Positions 27,644 through 37,481 of a stretch of DNA of 64,000 bases are shown one piece after another (the stretch's first letter is position 1; every line of letters begins with the position of its first letter). The notes under the pieces were generated by a model, which did no database searches, was not told where the DNA came from, and worked only from the letters and a program-made list of their open reading frames with translations. Source of the stretch: Paraburkholderia sp. FT54 (GTDB lineage Bacteria; Pseudomonadota; Gammaproteobacteria; Burkholderiales; Burkholderiaceae). The translations under genes were made by a program, and so were the position numbers. Location of the stretch: the NCBI RefSeq assembly GCF_031585635.1, contig NZ_CP134195.1:2604001-2668000 (forward strand). Reading direction: 5' to 3'.

Positions 27644-29245
27644 TCAGATCACGCGAAACCCATGCGTACCATCGCGCCCGAGTTGCGCGACAAGCCCATA
27701 CTCCCATTCCAGATACGCGTTCATCGCTTCGCGCGCGTTATCGGTGCCTTCATAAGGACGCCGATAGCGATCGATGCGCGCCGACGCCATGCGCGTCTCG
27801 CCGCTCTCGACCGGCAAGCCGGCTTCGACCCACGCCGCCGTGCCGCCGCTCAGCACCTGCACGGGCTTGCCGGTCAACGCCGCGACATCGGGTGCGGCGA
27901 AGCGCGCGAGGACACTGCTGCCGCAGGTCACCACGTAACGCTGCGCATCCGGCACCTTGTGCAGCGCTTTCTCAAGTTCGCCACGAATCACGAACCACGC
28001 GCCGGGAATATGCCGCTTCACATAGTTGGCGCTGGCGGTGAAATCGAGCACGGCGGTGCCTCGCGATTGCAGCAGCGTGACCAGTCCGGCCGGCGTGATC
28101 TCATCGACGTCGGGCGGCGTGGGCGCATGGCGGACTGCCGGCGCCGCGCCTTTCTCGGCGAAGTCCGCGGCCATCAGACCATCGACGACATACACCTCGA
28201 TGTTCATCTGCGCGAGCCATGACGCCGTCATGTTCGCGCGCACGCCGTCGTTGTCCGCGAGGATCACACGCGCGCCACGCACCGGCGCGAACATGTCGGT
28301 CTCCTGCACGAGCTGGCCGCCCGGCGCGCTGCGAAAACCGGGCACGTGCCCCGCTTCGTATTCTTCCGGCGTGCGCACGTCGAAGCGATACACGGTGCGT
28401 ACCGCTTCGCCGGCCCAGCGGCGTGCTTCGTCGCGTGAAGTGCGGCCCACTCTCGCGCGGTCCGCGACCGTGCGCGCGGAGTCGGCGGCGGCCAGACGCA
28501 GCTGATCGTCGGCAATCGGCTCGAAGCGGCGCGAACTGCCGTGCGCAAGCGCCTGGCCCGCCAGCGTCCAGCCGATCGTGCCATTGCGCAGCGCCACGAC
28601 CGGATTCGGCACGCCCGCATTGATCAATGATTGCGCGCCGATGATGCTGCGCGTGCGCCCCGCGCAGTTGACGATGATCCGCGTCGCCGGGTCCGGCGCA
28701 AGCTGACGCGCGCGCAGCACCAGTTCCGCACCCGGCACGCTGATGCTGCCGGGAATATTCATGGTGTGATATTCGTCGAAGCGGCGTGCGTCGAGCACCA
28801 CCACGTCGGCTTCGTGATCGAGCAGCGCCTGCACCTGCGGCGCTGCCAGCGACGGCGTATGACGCACGCTTTCCACCAGCTCGCCGAACGCCTTGCTCGG
28901 CACGTTGACGTCCTGGAACAGTTCGCCGCCGGCCTCGCGCCAACCTTGCAAACCGCCCTCAAGCAGGGCGACGTCGGTATAGCCCAACTCATTCAGGCGG
29001 AGCGCGGCGCGTTCAGCGAGCCCTTCGCCGGAATCGAACACGACGATGGGCACCGCCTGGCGCGGCAAGCGCACGGGCGCGTCGAGTTCGAGCCGCGAAA
29101 GCGGCAGATTGGCGGCAAACAGCGGATGACTGCGAGCGTGCGGATCTTCCTCGCGCACGTCGACGAGCGCGATCTCCTCGCGCTCGAGCACTGCGTGGCG
29201 CACGTCTTCGAATGATCGGGTACGAAATGCCTGAACGAAACTCAT
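27644..29245 (-). CDS. Four-domain rhodanese-like sulfurtransferase
   Basis: 533-residue protein made of four rhodanese domains: residues ~10-115, ~130-245, ~265-375 and ~380-500. Active-site loop positions alternate: Asp71 (VVFDSGEG), Cys194 (VNCAGRTRS), Asp331 (LADNDGV) and Cys441 (VTCGSSV). Domains 2 and 4 therefore carry the sulfur-accepting Cys while 1 and 3 are probably structural. No signal peptide. It overlaps the cysteine-dioxygenase-like gene by four bases, suggesting a joint role in moving or oxidising sulfane sulfur from cysteine or sulfonate breakdown. The physiological donor is not known. Confidence 0.93.
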   Translation of the reverse strand: MSFVQAFRTRSFEDVRHAVLEREEIALVDVREEDPHARSHPLFAANLPLSRLELDAPVRLPRQAVPIVVFDSGEGLAERAALRLNELGYTDVALLEGGLQGWREAGGELFQDVNVPSKAFGELVESVRHTPSLAAPQVQALLDHEADVVVLDARRFDEYHTMNIPGSISVPGAELVLRARQLAPDPATRIIVNCAGRTRSIIGAQSLINAGVPNPVVALRNGTIGWTLAGQALAHGSSRRFEPIADDQLRLAAADSARTVADRARVGRTSRDEARRWAGEAVRTVYRFDVRTPEEYEAGHVPGFRSAPGGQLVQETDMFAPVRGARVILADNDGVRANMTASWLAQMNIEVYVVDGLMAADFAEKGAAPAVRHAPTPPDVDEITPAGLVTLLQSRGTAVLDFTASANYVKRHIPGAWFVIRGELEKALHKVPDAQRYVVTCGSSVLARFAAPDVAALTGKPVQVLSGGTAAWVEAGLPVESGETRMASARIDRYRRPYEGTDNAREAMNAYLEWEYGLVAQLGRDGTHGFRVI

Positions 29246-29748
29246 GAGATCGAGGACTCCTTCGCTACATTCCAGATATTCGGCAACACGTCGTTCGCGT
29301 AGCCGGAGATAAACGGCTTGCGGGCGGTGCCGCCCGGATAGACGGACCGTTTCACCGCACCAATATCTGCACCGTACACGTGAATGCTGATCGACGTACG
29401 ATCACTAAAAGCGTGACTCACGCGATGAAAATCGCCGATGCGCGGCGACACCGCATTCACCGCGCCCGCGTCCAGCCGTCTTGCCGCGCGGTTTTCCCGC
29501 AGCGCGCCGTTCGGGGCGATACGGTAACCCTCAGCAATTTCCGCGCCACGCAGCACGCCGATCGAATCCCAGACGGTGTGATCGTGCACCGGCGTCGCCT
29601 GCCCGGGTCCCCATACAAAACTTGCGATCGAAAAACGCTGGCGCGCAGGCGCGTCCAGCAGATACGGCTGATACCGGGCTTCGTCGACGAGCGACGCGAT
29701 CTGGCTCACGAACGCGCGCAGGCGGTCCAGCCTCAGGGCTTGAGTCAT
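29242..29748 (-). CDS. Cysteine dioxygenase-type cupin
   Basis: 168-residue small cupin of the cysteine dioxygenase family, which oxidises cysteine (or 3-mercaptopropionate in bacterial relatives) to the sulfinate with Fe(II) and O2. Metal ligands are visible in VHDHTVWDSIGVLRG (two His) and GDFHRVSHAF (third His, with a nearby second His). The stop overlaps the start of the rhodanese gene by four bases, a strong sign of joint translation. It is slightly shorter than characterised CDO (~200), as common for bacterial members. Confidence 0.88.
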   Translation of the reverse strand: MTQALRLDRLRAFVSQIASLVDEARYQPYLLDAPARQRFSIASFVWGPGQATPVHDHTVWDSIGVLRGAEIAEGYRIAPNGALRENRAARRLDAGAVNAVSPRIGDFHRVSHAFSDRTSISIHVYGADIGAVKRSVYPGGTARKPFISGYANDVLPNIWNVAKESSIS

Positions 29749-29838
29749 CGAGTGTTCAGAAGGTAGGTTCGAATGACGCGCTCAACGCAGTCATGAGCCG
29801 TCGGCGCCGGTACGACACCGGCGAATTCGAACGTTAGG

Positions 29839-29967
29839 TCATCGCATGGCGATCACGTCGAGGCGCGCTTCATGAATCGCCGCATGGATCGCGAAAGCCG
29901 CCTGATCGACCGGTCCTTCGCCGGCCACGCTCTCGCCCTCGCCATTCACGAGCAGCGCGCGTCCGTC
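29839..29967 (-). pseudogene. Internal fragment of a class II aldolase/adducin protein
   Basis: About 42 codons read DGRALLVNGEGESVAGEGP then VDQAAFAIHAAIHEARLDVIAM and a stop. The GPV-x2-AAFxIHxAIHxARxDV pattern resembles the region just before the metal-binding HxH of class II aldolase/adducin proteins, but the frame stops before the histidines. It abuts the end of the SsuD-like fragment in another frame. Neither a start nor the catalytic half is present. Short match, read by eye. Confidence 0.5.
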
Positions 29968-30645
29968 ATGCCGCCACGCGCTCAACGCGCGCAAGGCGTT
30001 CGCGGGTGGCGGGAATCAGTTCACGGCCGTAGTCGATGGCGTCTTCCAATGGGTCGAAGCCGCGCACGAGGAACGTCGAGACGCCGAGGGCGTAATACTC
30101 GGCGAGCGCGTCGGCCACCTGTTCCGGCGTGCCGACGAGCGCGGTCGCATTCGAGCGGCCGCCAATCTCCTTTGCGACGCCGGTCCACAAGCGCTCGTCC
30201 ACGCGATCCGAGTCGCCCGACGCCACGAGCAGCCGGCGCGCGCCTTCGCTTTGCGCCGGGCCGCCCACGCCGATGCCTTGCGCCGCGCGCAGCCGCTCCG
30301 TTTCTTCGAGGATGTGTTCCGCGCGCTCCCAGGCCGCCGCTTCCGTGGCCGCGAGAATCGGCCGGAACGATACCGAGAAGCGCACAGTGCGGCCGTGTTT
30401 CGCGGCTTGCGCGCGCACGCGGGCGACCTGCTCGCGCACTTGCGCCTTCGACTCGCCCCACAGCGCGTAGACGTCCGCGTGACGGCCGGCGATTTCGAGC
30501 GCGCGCGCCGACGCGCCGCCGAAGTACACCGGAATATGCGGCGGCTGCACGGGCTTCACTTCGGAGAAGCCCTGTTCGAAGCGGTAGTACTGGCCGTCGT
30601 GATCGAACGGTCTGGTCTCGGTCCAGATGCGCCGCATATCGGCAT
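29966..30645 (-). pseudogene. 5'-truncated SsuD-like alkanesulfonate monooxygenase
   Basis: Roughly 220 codons match the C-terminal two thirds of flavin-dependent luciferase-like alkanesulfonate monooxygenases: DHDGQYYRFEQGF, PHIPVYFGGASARALEIAGRHADVYALWGE, RFSVSFRPILAATEAAAWERA, ALVGTPEQVADALAEYYALGVSTFLVRGFDPLEDAIDYG. Similarity begins abruptly near 30645; the upstream open frame to 30814 is unlike the family and there is no ribosome site. A functional enzyme needs the missing N-terminal ~130-150 residues of the TIM barrel and flavin site, so this is probably dead. Its neighbour on the other strand is a different luciferase-like gene. Confidence 0.75.
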
Positions 30646-30813
30646 TGCATGTAACGCTTGGGGCTTCCGACGCAGCCTTTGCATTCCCGGCGCCGCGCGC
30701 GAGCAAACCCCCTTTCACGAACGTGGACATCGCGGCACCGTCAGCAGAAAAGCACAACCTTTGCGAGAATGCCCCATCGCGCGACAGCGCCGGAAACAAC
30801 ACGTGAACAGACA

Positions 30814-31809
30814 ATGATCCCCTTCTCGGTCCTCGACCTCTCGCCGGTCACCGCGGGCGCCACGCCGGCGGACGCGTTCAGGAATACGCTCGACCTCGCC
30901 CAGCATGCGGAAAACTGGAACTACCGCCGCTTCTGGCTCGCGGAACATCACAACATGACGGGCATTGCCAGCGCGGCGACTTCGGTGGTGATCGGCTACG
31001 TCGCCGGCGGCACGAAAAAGATCCGCGTCGGCTCAGGCGGCATCATGCTGCCAAACCATGCGCCGCTCGTGATCGCGGAACAGTTCGGCACGCTCGCCTC
31101 GCTCTATCCTGGGCGCATCGACCTGGGCCTCGGCCGCGCGCCCGGCACCGATCAGAGCACCGCTCGTGCGCTGCGCCGCGACCTGCAAAACAGCGCGGAG
31201 TCGTTCCCCGACGACGTCGTCGAATTGCAGCGCTATTTCGCCGACCCCGCGCCCGGCCAGCGCATTCGCGCGGTGCCGGGCGCGGGGTTGAACGTGCCGC
31301 TGTGGCTGCTCGGCTCGTCGCTCTTCAGTGCGCAACTCGCCGCGGCGCTCGGTCTGCCGTTCGCCTTTGCCTCGCATTTCGCGCCGGATTACATGCTCAC
31401 GGCGCTGCAGGTGTATCGCTCGCAATTCCGTCCGTCGGCCGCGCTCGACAAACCGTATGCGATGGTCGGCGTCAATCTGTTCGCCGCCGATACCAACGAA
31501 GAAGCGCAGCGTCTTTTCACGTCGCTGCAGCAGCAGTTCATCAATTTGCGACGCGGCACGCCCGGTCAGTTGCAGCCGCCGGTCGAACGGCTCGAGGCGT
31601 CGGAGATGGAATTGAATGGCGTGGCGCACTCGCTCGCCTGCACGGTGCTCGGCGATCGTGAGACGGTGCGCGAAGGGTTGAAGTCGGTCATCGAGCAAAC
31701 CGGTGCAGATGAGTTGATGCTCACCGCGCAAATCTATGATCACGAGGCGCGGTTGCGCTCGTTCGAGATTGGCGCGCAAGTGCGGGAGGAGTTGGCGGCG
31801 GGTAAGTGA
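30814..31809 (+). CDS. Luciferase-like flavin-dependent oxidoreductase (LLM class)
   Basis: 331-residue intact member of the bacterial luciferase-like monooxygenases, MsnO8 type. The beginning is typical ([30 protein letters not shown]), followed by [49 protein letters not shown] and [12 protein letters not shown]. These use reduced flavin and O2; the substrate is unknown. The ATG at 30814 is chosen because homology begins there; an upstream in-frame extension is not conserved. A strong terminator follows 18 bases after the stop, so it is a single-gene unit. Confidence 0.93.
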   Translation: MIPFSVLDLSPVTAGATPADAFRNTLDLAQHAENWNYRRFWLAEHHNMTGIASAATSVVIGYVAGGTKKIRVGSGGIMLPNHAPLVIAEQFGTLASLYPGRIDLGLGRAPGTDQSTARALRRDLQNSAESFPDDVVELQRYFADPAPGQRIRAVPGAGLNVPLWLLGSSLFSAQLAAALGLPFAFASHFAPDYMLTALQVYRSQFRPSAALDKPYAMVGVNLFAADTNEEAQRLFTSLQQQFINLRRGTPGQLQPPVERLEASEMELNGVAHSLACTVLGDRETVREGLKSVIEQTGADELMLTAQIYDHEARLRSFEIGAQVREELAAGK

Positions 31810-31827
31810 GTTCGTTGACGAATGTAG

Positions 31828-31855
31828 AAAGGGCAGCCCGTGGCTGCCCTTTTTT
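31828..31855 (+). terminator. Intrinsic terminator after the LLM oxidoreductase
   Basis: AAAGGGCAGCC, loop CGT, GGCTGCCCTTT, continuing in T. The 11-bp perfect stem and T-run lie 18 bases after the oxidoreductase stop. The A-run on the other side gives a T-run for the minus strand as well, so it may serve the convergent hydrolase gene too. Confidence 0.92.
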
Positions 31856-31887
31856 GTCGACCGGTGCGACCTCAGCCGTCCTTCAAT

Positions 31888-33009
31888 TCATCGATTCGCC
31901 GGCACCGCCGCCAAACCATCCAGCAACGCTTTATGAAAAGCCTGCGGATCCTGCATCTGCGGCGCGTGCCCCAACTCCGCGAATTCCACAAGCGTCGCAT
32001 GCGGAATCGCCTTCGCCGCTGCCTTCCCAAGCTCCGGATAGTGGCCGAGCTTCGCGCGCACTTCAGGCGGCGCGGCGTCCTTGCCGACCGCGGAGATGTC
32101 CTTCTGCCCGATCAGCAGCAGCGTAGGCATGCTTAACTGCCCCAACTCATACACCACCGGCTGCGTATAAATCATGTCGTACAGCAGCGCGGAATTCCAC
32201 GCGACGATCCGTTTGCCCGGACCGCGATACATGCCCGCCAGCATCTGCACCCACGGCTCGTAGCTCGCGCGCCATTGCCCCGCGTAATAGGTGGCCTGCT
32301 CGTAGCGGCGAATGCCTTCGGCAGTCGTCTTCAACTCGCGCTCATACCACTGGTCCACGGAGAGCGAGGGTACGCCCTTCGCCTTCCAGTCCTCCAGACC
32401 GATCGGGTTGACCAGCACCAGTTGCTGAGTCTCGCGCGGATACATCAGCGCGTAGCGGATCGCCAGCATGCCGCCCGTGGAATGGCCGATCACGGTCGCG
32501 TCAGTCACGCCGAGCGATTCCAGCAACGCGTGTGTATTGCGTGCGAGCTGTTGAAAACTGTACTGATAGTGCTCGGGCTTGCTCGACTTGCAAAAACCGA
32601 TCTGGTCCGGCGCGATCACGCGATAACCGGCGTCGCTCAGCCGATGAATCGTCGCATCCCACGTCGCCGCGCAGAAATTCTTGCCGTGCAGCAGCACCGC
32701 GGTGCGGCCGTTCGCCTTGGCCGGCTTGATATCCATGTACGCCATGTGCAGCGCCACCCCTTGCGAGGTGAAGTCGTACTGATCGACCGGCGCCGGGTAG
32801 TTGAAGCCCTGCAACTCGGGACCGTAAGCCGGACCGGGATCGCCCGCGGCGCTCGCCGCGTCGGCAGCCGCCGGGACGGACGAACCGGCCAGGCTTGCAG
32901 CGCCGCTCGCCGGCGTGGCGGCGGAAGCCGCAAAAACGGCGGATGCAGGGGTCATGGTTAGCGCGCAAACGCTCAACGTGGCGCATAAGGAAAGGCGGCG
33001 AAAACTCAT
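31888..33009 (-). CDS. Exported alpha/beta hydrolase
   Basis: 373-residue hydrolase with a signal peptide (MSFRRLSLCATLSVCALTMTPASAVFA) followed by an Ala/Ser-rich linker to about residue 60. The hydrolase fold shows the oxyanion motif LLHGKNFCAATWD, nucleophile elbow GHSTGG and the catalytic His in LGHAPQM near the C-terminus; an acid in IGQKDISAV. Family role is ester or C-C bond hydrolysis; substrate unknown. The chosen ATG lacks a good ribosome site (AT-rich upstream), and an in-frame ATG 12 codons earlier is possible; both keep the signal peptide. Confidence 0.9.
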   Translation of the reverse strand: MSFRRLSLCATLSVCALTMTPASAVFAASAATPASGAASLAGSSVPAAADAASAAGDPGPAYGPELQGFNYPAPVDQYDFTSQGVALHMAYMDIKPAKANGRTAVLLHGKNFCAATWDATIHRLSDAGYRVIAPDQIGFCKSSKPEHYQYSFQQLARNTHALLESLGVTDATVIGHSTGGMLAIRYALMYPRETQQLVLVNPIGLEDWKAKGVPSLSVDQWYERELKTTAEGIRRYEQATYYAGQWRASYEPWVQMLAGMYRGPGKRIVAWNSALLYDMIYTQPVVYELGQLSMPTLLLIGQKDISAVGKDAAPPEVRAKLGHYPELGKAAAKAIPHATLVEFAELGHAPQMQDPQAFHKALLDGLAAVPANR

Positions 33010-33413
33010 CGAAGTTTTTTTATAAAGGGAAAACACAGGAGGCATGCGCGACAAACGCACGGTGAGACCCACGCCCGAGCCTCCGGCCAGGAGCGCACGA
33101 TTCTACGACGCGCCGCCCGACTCTGCTGCCGCCAACGCAAGCCCGATCACGGCGTGGCGTCCGTGGCACGCATATTGCGGCCCCTCACCTCACGCTCTAT
33201 GTGTCGTGGCGCACGGATCGCAGCACGGCAAGGGTTGATCGTGCGCAAGGTGGACGCACGAGCGGCATCCGCACAATTCAGACTACTCGCCCGCTGCAAT
33301 TCAGTGCTAGAACTAGCAGACGGGCCCGCGAAGACGGACCCGCCGCACGGCACGATTCATCAGAGCAGAGCAAGCGACCAAACCATCCGGGGCATACTAA
33401 TCAGGAGACAGAC
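33010..33413. other. Divergent intergenic region upstream of glgC
   Basis: 404 bases between the starts of the exported hydrolase (minus) and glgC (plus). It presumably holds both promoters. A perfect inverted repeat TGCTAG-AA-CTAGCA lies at 33305-33318, about 95 bases before glgC. No other element or small gene was recognised. Confidence 0.6.
33305..33318. promoter_or_regulatory. Inverted repeat upstream of glgC, possible operator
   Basis: TGCTAG AA CTAGCA, a perfect 6+6 inverted repeat about 95 bases before the glgC start. Its size and place fit a dimeric regulator site, but no regulator is identified and chance cannot be excluded for a site of this length. Confidence 0.3.
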
Positions 33414-34676
33414 ATGGACACTCCGGCACGGCTGAACGATCTGCAACGCACTACCCTCGCCATCGTCCTCGCGGGCGGACGGGGCACGCGGCTCGGGCCG
33501 CTTACCAACAAACGCGTCAAGCCGGCCGTGCACTTCGGCGGCAAATACCGGATCATCGACTTCGCGCTCTCCAACTGTCTGAACTCGGGCATCCGCCGCA
33601 TCGCGGTCGTCACTCAGTACAAGGCGCACTCGCTCCTGCGCCATCTGCAGCGCGGCTGGAGCTTCCTGCGCGGCGAGATGGGTGAATTCATCGACCTGTG
33701 GCCCGCGCAACAGCGCGTGGAAGGCGCGCACTGGTATCGCGGCACCGCGGATGCGGTGTTCCAGAACCTCGACATCATCCGTTCGATCCGGCCGAAATAC
33801 GTGGTGGTGCTGGCGGGCGACCACATCTACAAGATGGACTACACGCGCATGATCGCCGACCACGCGGAGAGCGGCGCGGATTGCACGGTCGGCTGTATCG
33901 AAGTGCCGCGCATGGAGGCGGTGGCCTTCGGCGTGATGCACGTCGACGAAAACCGCCGCGTGACCGACTTCCTGGAGAAGCCCGCCGATCCGCCCTGCAT
34001 TCCGGGCCGCCCGGATACGGCGCTCGCCAGCATGGGCATCTACGTGTTCAGCGCGGATTACCTGTATTCGTTGCTCGAAGAGAACATCTCCACCATCGAC
34101 ACCGACCACGACTTCGGCAAGGACATCCTGCCGCGCGTCGTCACGCAAGGCATGGCGATCGCGCATCCGTTTAGCATGTCGTGCGTGTCGTCGGATCCGA
34201 ACGTGGAACCGTACTGGCGCGACGTCGGCACGATCGACGCCTACTGGGCCGCCAATCTCGACCTCGCCTCGACCATCCCGACGCTCGATCTCTACGATCG
34301 CAACTGGCCGATCTGGACGTACCAGGAACAGTTGCCGCCCGCCAAGTTCGTGCGCGACATGAAGGGGCTGCAAGGCTCGGGCAACAATCTGATCGTGTGC
34401 GGCGGTTGCGTAATATCGGGCTCGCAGATTTCGCGCTCGGTGCTCTCGTCGAATGTGAAAGTGAGTTCGTTCTGTAACATCAATGAGGCAGTCTTGTTGC
34501 CGCAGGTCACCGTGGGCGCGAGCTGCCGGTTGCAGAAAGTGGTGATAGACCGCGGCTGCGCGATACCGGACGGCACGGTGATCGGCGAAGATCCGGTGAG
34601 CGACGCCGAGCGCTTCTACCGGACCGACGACGGCGTCGTGCTGGTCACGCCGGAAGCGTTGCGGCAGACGACGTAG
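33414..34676 (+). CDS. glgC: Glucose-1-phosphate adenylyltransferase
   Basis: 420-residue ADP-glucose pyrophosphorylase, committing step of bacterial glycogen synthesis: ATP plus glucose-1-phosphate gives ADP-glucose. The nucleotide loop [24 protein letters not shown] is present, as are the substrate motif FLEKPADPP and the C-terminal left-handed beta-helix repeats ([21 protein letters not shown]). The start at 33414 follows AGGAGA and matches the family N-terminus. It is 70 bases ahead of glgA, so the two form a unit. In this family activity is normally under allosteric control. Confidence 0.97.
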   Translation: MDTPARLNDLQRTTLAIVLAGGRGTRLGPLTNKRVKPAVHFGGKYRIIDFALSNCLNSGIRRIAVVTQYKAHSLLRHLQRGWSFLRGEMGEFIDLWPAQQRVEGAHWYRGTADAVFQNLDIIRSIRPKYVVVLAGDHIYKMDYTRMIADHAESGADCTVGCIEVPRMEAVAFGVMHVDENRRVTDFLEKPADPPCIPGRPDTALASMGIYVFSADYLYSLLEENISTIDTDHDFGKDILPRVVTQGMAIAHPFSMSCVSSDPNVEPYWRDVGTIDAYWAANLDLASTIPTLDLYDRNWPIWTYQEQLPPAKFVRDMKGLQGSGNNLIVCGGCVISGSQISRSVLSSNVKVSSFCNINEAVLLPQVTVGASCRLQKVVIDRGCAIPDGTVIGEDPVSDAERFYRTDDGVVLVTPEALRQTT

Positions 34677-34746
34677 TCAGGCCGGCTGCCACCGGCCCCC
34701 GAGCATCCGCGCCCAACCCGAACCAAACAGGACAGAGACGGAGCCT

Positions 34747-36207
34747 ATGACGATTCGCGCCCTGCACGTCGCAAGCGAGCTGTATCCCCTCCTCAAAACG
34801 GGCGGTCTCGCCGACGTCGCGGGCGCGTTGCCGCCCGCGCTGATCGAGCGCGGCGCCGATGTGCGGGTGTTGTTGCCCGGCTTCCCGGCGGTGGTCGCCG
34901 GTCTGACCGACCTGACGCCGGTCGCGCAACTGGGCCGCCGGTTCGACGCGCCGGGCGTCACGCTCGAACGGGGCACGCTGGCGTCGAACGGCCTGATCGT
35001 CTATGTGATCCGCGCGCCCACACTGTACGACCGCCCTGGCAACCCGTATCTGAACGACGAGCACGTGCCGTACGGCGACAACGCGCAGCGTTTCGCGCTG
35101 CTCGGCTGGGTCGCCGCGCACCTTGCGCAGCAACTGGACCTAGCGTGGTCGCCGCAAATCGTCCACGCGCACGACTGGCATGCGGGGCTTGCACCGGCCT
35201 ATCTGAAAGCGGCCGAACGCCAGCATGGCCGGCGCTTCGCGCGTAGCGTGTTCACGGTGCACAACCTCGCCTATCAAGGTGTGTTTCCCGCCCACCAGTT
35301 CGGTCAGCTCGGACTGCCGGACGATTACTTCAACATGCACGGCGTCGAGTTCTACGGGCAACTGTCGTTTCTCAAGGCGGGCCTTTACTACAGCGATCGC
35401 ATCACCACGGTCAGCCCGACCTATGCGCGCGAAATCCAGACGCTCGCCCAGGGCGGCGGCCTCGACGCGCTGCTGCGCCATCGCTCGCACGATCTGAGCG
35501 GCATTCTGAACGGCGTCGACTACACGGTCTGGAATCCCGCCACCGATGCGCTGCTCCCGAACCACTACGGCACGACGCGCCTCGCCGGCAAAATAGCGTG
35601 CAAGGAAGCGCTGCAGAAACGCTTCGGCCTGGCGCAAAAAAACGATGCGCTGCTGTTCGGCGTGGTGAGCCGCCTGACCGAGCAGAAAGGCCTCGACCTG
35701 CTGCTCGAGGCGGTGCCCGAGATCGTCAAACACGGCGGCCAGCTGATCGTCTTCGGCACCGGCGACCCGGCGCTGGAGAACGGTTTGAAACGCGTCGCGC
35801 ATACCCATCCGGAATCCGTTGCGGTGGAACTGGGATTCGACGAAACGCTCGCCCATACCATCGTCGCGGGCAGCGACGTGATTGCGGTGCCCTCGCGTTT
35901 CGAGCCTTGCGGGCTGACGCAGTTGTATGCGCTGGCCTATGGATCGCTGCCGCTCGTGCATTGCGTGGGCGGTCTCGCGGACACGGTGGTGGACTCATCG
36001 CTCGAAAATCTCGCCGACGACCTCGCCACCGGTTTCGTGTTCGAACGATTCGACCTGAAGGGTATCGGCGCCGCGATCCGCCGCGCCTTCGCGCTCTATG
36101 GGCGCCGCACCGAATGGAAGGCGACCCAGCGGCGCGCGATGCGCCAGGACTTCGGCTGGGGCGCCTCGGCGGAGCGTTATCTGGCGTTGTATCGCGAGCT
36201 CGCCTGA
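34747..36207 (+). CDS. glgA: Glycogen (starch) synthase, ADP-glucose type
   Basis: 486-residue GT5 glucosyltransferase that extends alpha-1,4-glucan from ADP-glucose. The N-terminal KTGGLADVAGALP binds the donor; further motifs are HAHDWHAGLAPAYLK, VSRLTEQKGLDLL and the catalytic-site SRFEPCGLTQLYALAYGSLP. Normal length. It follows glgC; branching enzyme, debranching enzyme and phosphorylase are not in this window. Expected role is carbon storage. Confidence 0.97.
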   Translation: MTIRALHVASELYPLLKTGGLADVAGALPPALIERGADVRVLLPGFPAVVAGLTDLTPVAQLGRRFDAPGVTLERGTLASNGLIVYVIRAPTLYDRPGNPYLNDEHVPYGDNAQRFALLGWVAAHLAQQLDLAWSPQIVHAHDWHAGLAPAYLKAAERQHGRRFARSVFTVHNLAYQGVFPAHQFGQLGLPDDYFNMHGVEFYGQLSFLKAGLYYSDRITTVSPTYAREIQTLAQGGGLDALLRHRSHDLSGILNGVDYTVWNPATDALLPNHYGTTRLAGKIACKEALQKRFGLAQKNDALLFGVVSRLTEQKGLDLLLEAVPEIVKHGGQLIVFGTGDPALENGLKRVAHTHPESVAVELGFDETLAHTIVAGSDVIAVPSRFEPCGLTQLYALAYGSLPLVHCVGGLADTVVDSSLENLADDLATGFVFERFDLKGIGAAIRRAFALYGRRTEWKATQRRAMRQDFGWGASAERYLALYRELA

Positions 36208-36500
36208 ACTCGAACGGCGCTCGGGCCACCAGGCCACGCGGATTTTTACAGGCCGTAAGGGACGCTGCAGCCATCCTCCGCCGTTTGCTCGTCTGATGGT
36301 TCGGCGCAACAACACGGGGACGGATCGACTCGCGCGCGGCAAACTCATGTATTGTTTCCTGACAATGCAAAGCGTGCCGATTTCCTGCACCATCTAAAGC
36401 AGCCCTGCCGCATGAGGCGTCCGGCGCTCGCCGGATCGCCGCCGCGGCGCACCCTTCCCATTTTCATTGAACGCGCCTACCCGTTTGCGCGAGCCCTACC

Positions 36501-37367
36501 ATGACGAAAAGCGTTCTGAGCATCCAGTCACATGTCGTCTTCGGTCACGCCGGCAATAGCGCGGCCGTGTTTCCGATGCGTCGGCTCGGCGTCAACGTCT
36601 GGCCGCTCAATACCGTGCAGTTCTCAAACCACACGCAATACGGCCATTGGACCGGCAGCGCGATCGACGCCTCGCAAATGGAGGATCTGGTCGACGGCAT
36701 CGGCGCGATCGGCATGCTGCCGCGCTGCGACGCCGTACTGTCCGGCTACCTGGGCACGCCCGAACAGGCGCAGTCGGTGCTGGAAATCGTCAAGGCCGTG
36801 AAGGCCGCCAATCCGCGCGCCTGGTACTTCTGCGACCCGGTGATGGGCGCGGCGAGCGGCTGCAAGGTCGAGCCGGGCATCCAGGAATTTCTCGTGCGCA
36901 CCATGCCGGAGATGGCCGACGCGATGGCGCCGAACCACAGCGAATTGCAGCGTCTGGCGGGGCGCGAGATCGAAACGCTGGAGGAAGCCGTGACGGCCTG
37001 CCGCGAGCTCATCGCACGCGGGCCGAAGCTGGTGCTGGTCAAGCATCTGCTCGACCGCAACAGTCCCGCCGACCGCTTCAACATGCTGGTCGTCACCGAA
37101 CGCGAAGCGTGGATGGGGCAGCGTCCGCTCTATCCGTTCGCGCGGCAACCGGTGGGCGTGGGCGATCTGACGAGCGCGGTGTTCGTCGCGCGTACGCTGC
37201 TTGGCGATTCGATTCGCGCGGCCTTCGAGCACACGTTGGCGGCCGTGAACGCAGTGGTGAAGACGACCTGGCAGGCTGGGCGCTATGAGCTCGAACTGAT
37301 CGCCGCGCAGAATGAAATCGCGCAGCCGCGCGAGTGGTTCGACGCGTGGGTGGCGGAAGCGGCATAG
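36501..37367 (+). CDS. pdxY: Pyridoxal kinase
   Basis: 288-residue ribokinase-fold kinase phosphorylating pyridoxal for the vitamin B6 salvage pathway. Features: the N-terminal [24 protein letters not shown] typical of Pdx[24 protein letters not shown] and the anion-hole motif [10 protein letters not shown] with the catalytic Asp. Length is normal (~287). It stands alone between glgA (293 bases upstream, nothing recognised in between) and an orphan acidic protein gene. Confidence 0.96.
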   Translation: MTKSVLSIQSHVVFGHAGNSAAVFPMRRLGVNVWPLNTVQFSNHTQYGHWTGSAIDASQMEDLVDGIGAIGMLPRCDAVLSGYLGTPEQAQSVLEIVKAVKAANPRAWYFCDPVMGAASGCKVEPGIQEFLVRTMPEMADAMAPNHSELQRLAGREIETLEEAVTACRELIARGPKLVLVKHLLDRNSPADRFNMLVVTEREAWMGQRPLYPFARQPVGVGDLTSAVFVARTLLGDSIRAAFEHTLAAVNAVVKTTWQAGRYELELIAAQNEIAQPREWFDAWVAEAA

Positions 37368-37481
37368 TCGGCGCCGCTCGCCTGTCAGCCGCCCGTCCTA
37401 TAATGCGTGCCGCGTGGACGAGGCCCTTGCCCGCCCACATCGTATTTTTCAGGCATCCGGCATTCAGCAGACGAGGCATCG

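Noticed and set aside
30646-30814. N-terminal part of the open frame preceding the SsuD-like fragment
   Set aside because: Not similar to the monooxygenase family and overlaps the promoter area of the divergent luciferase-like gene.
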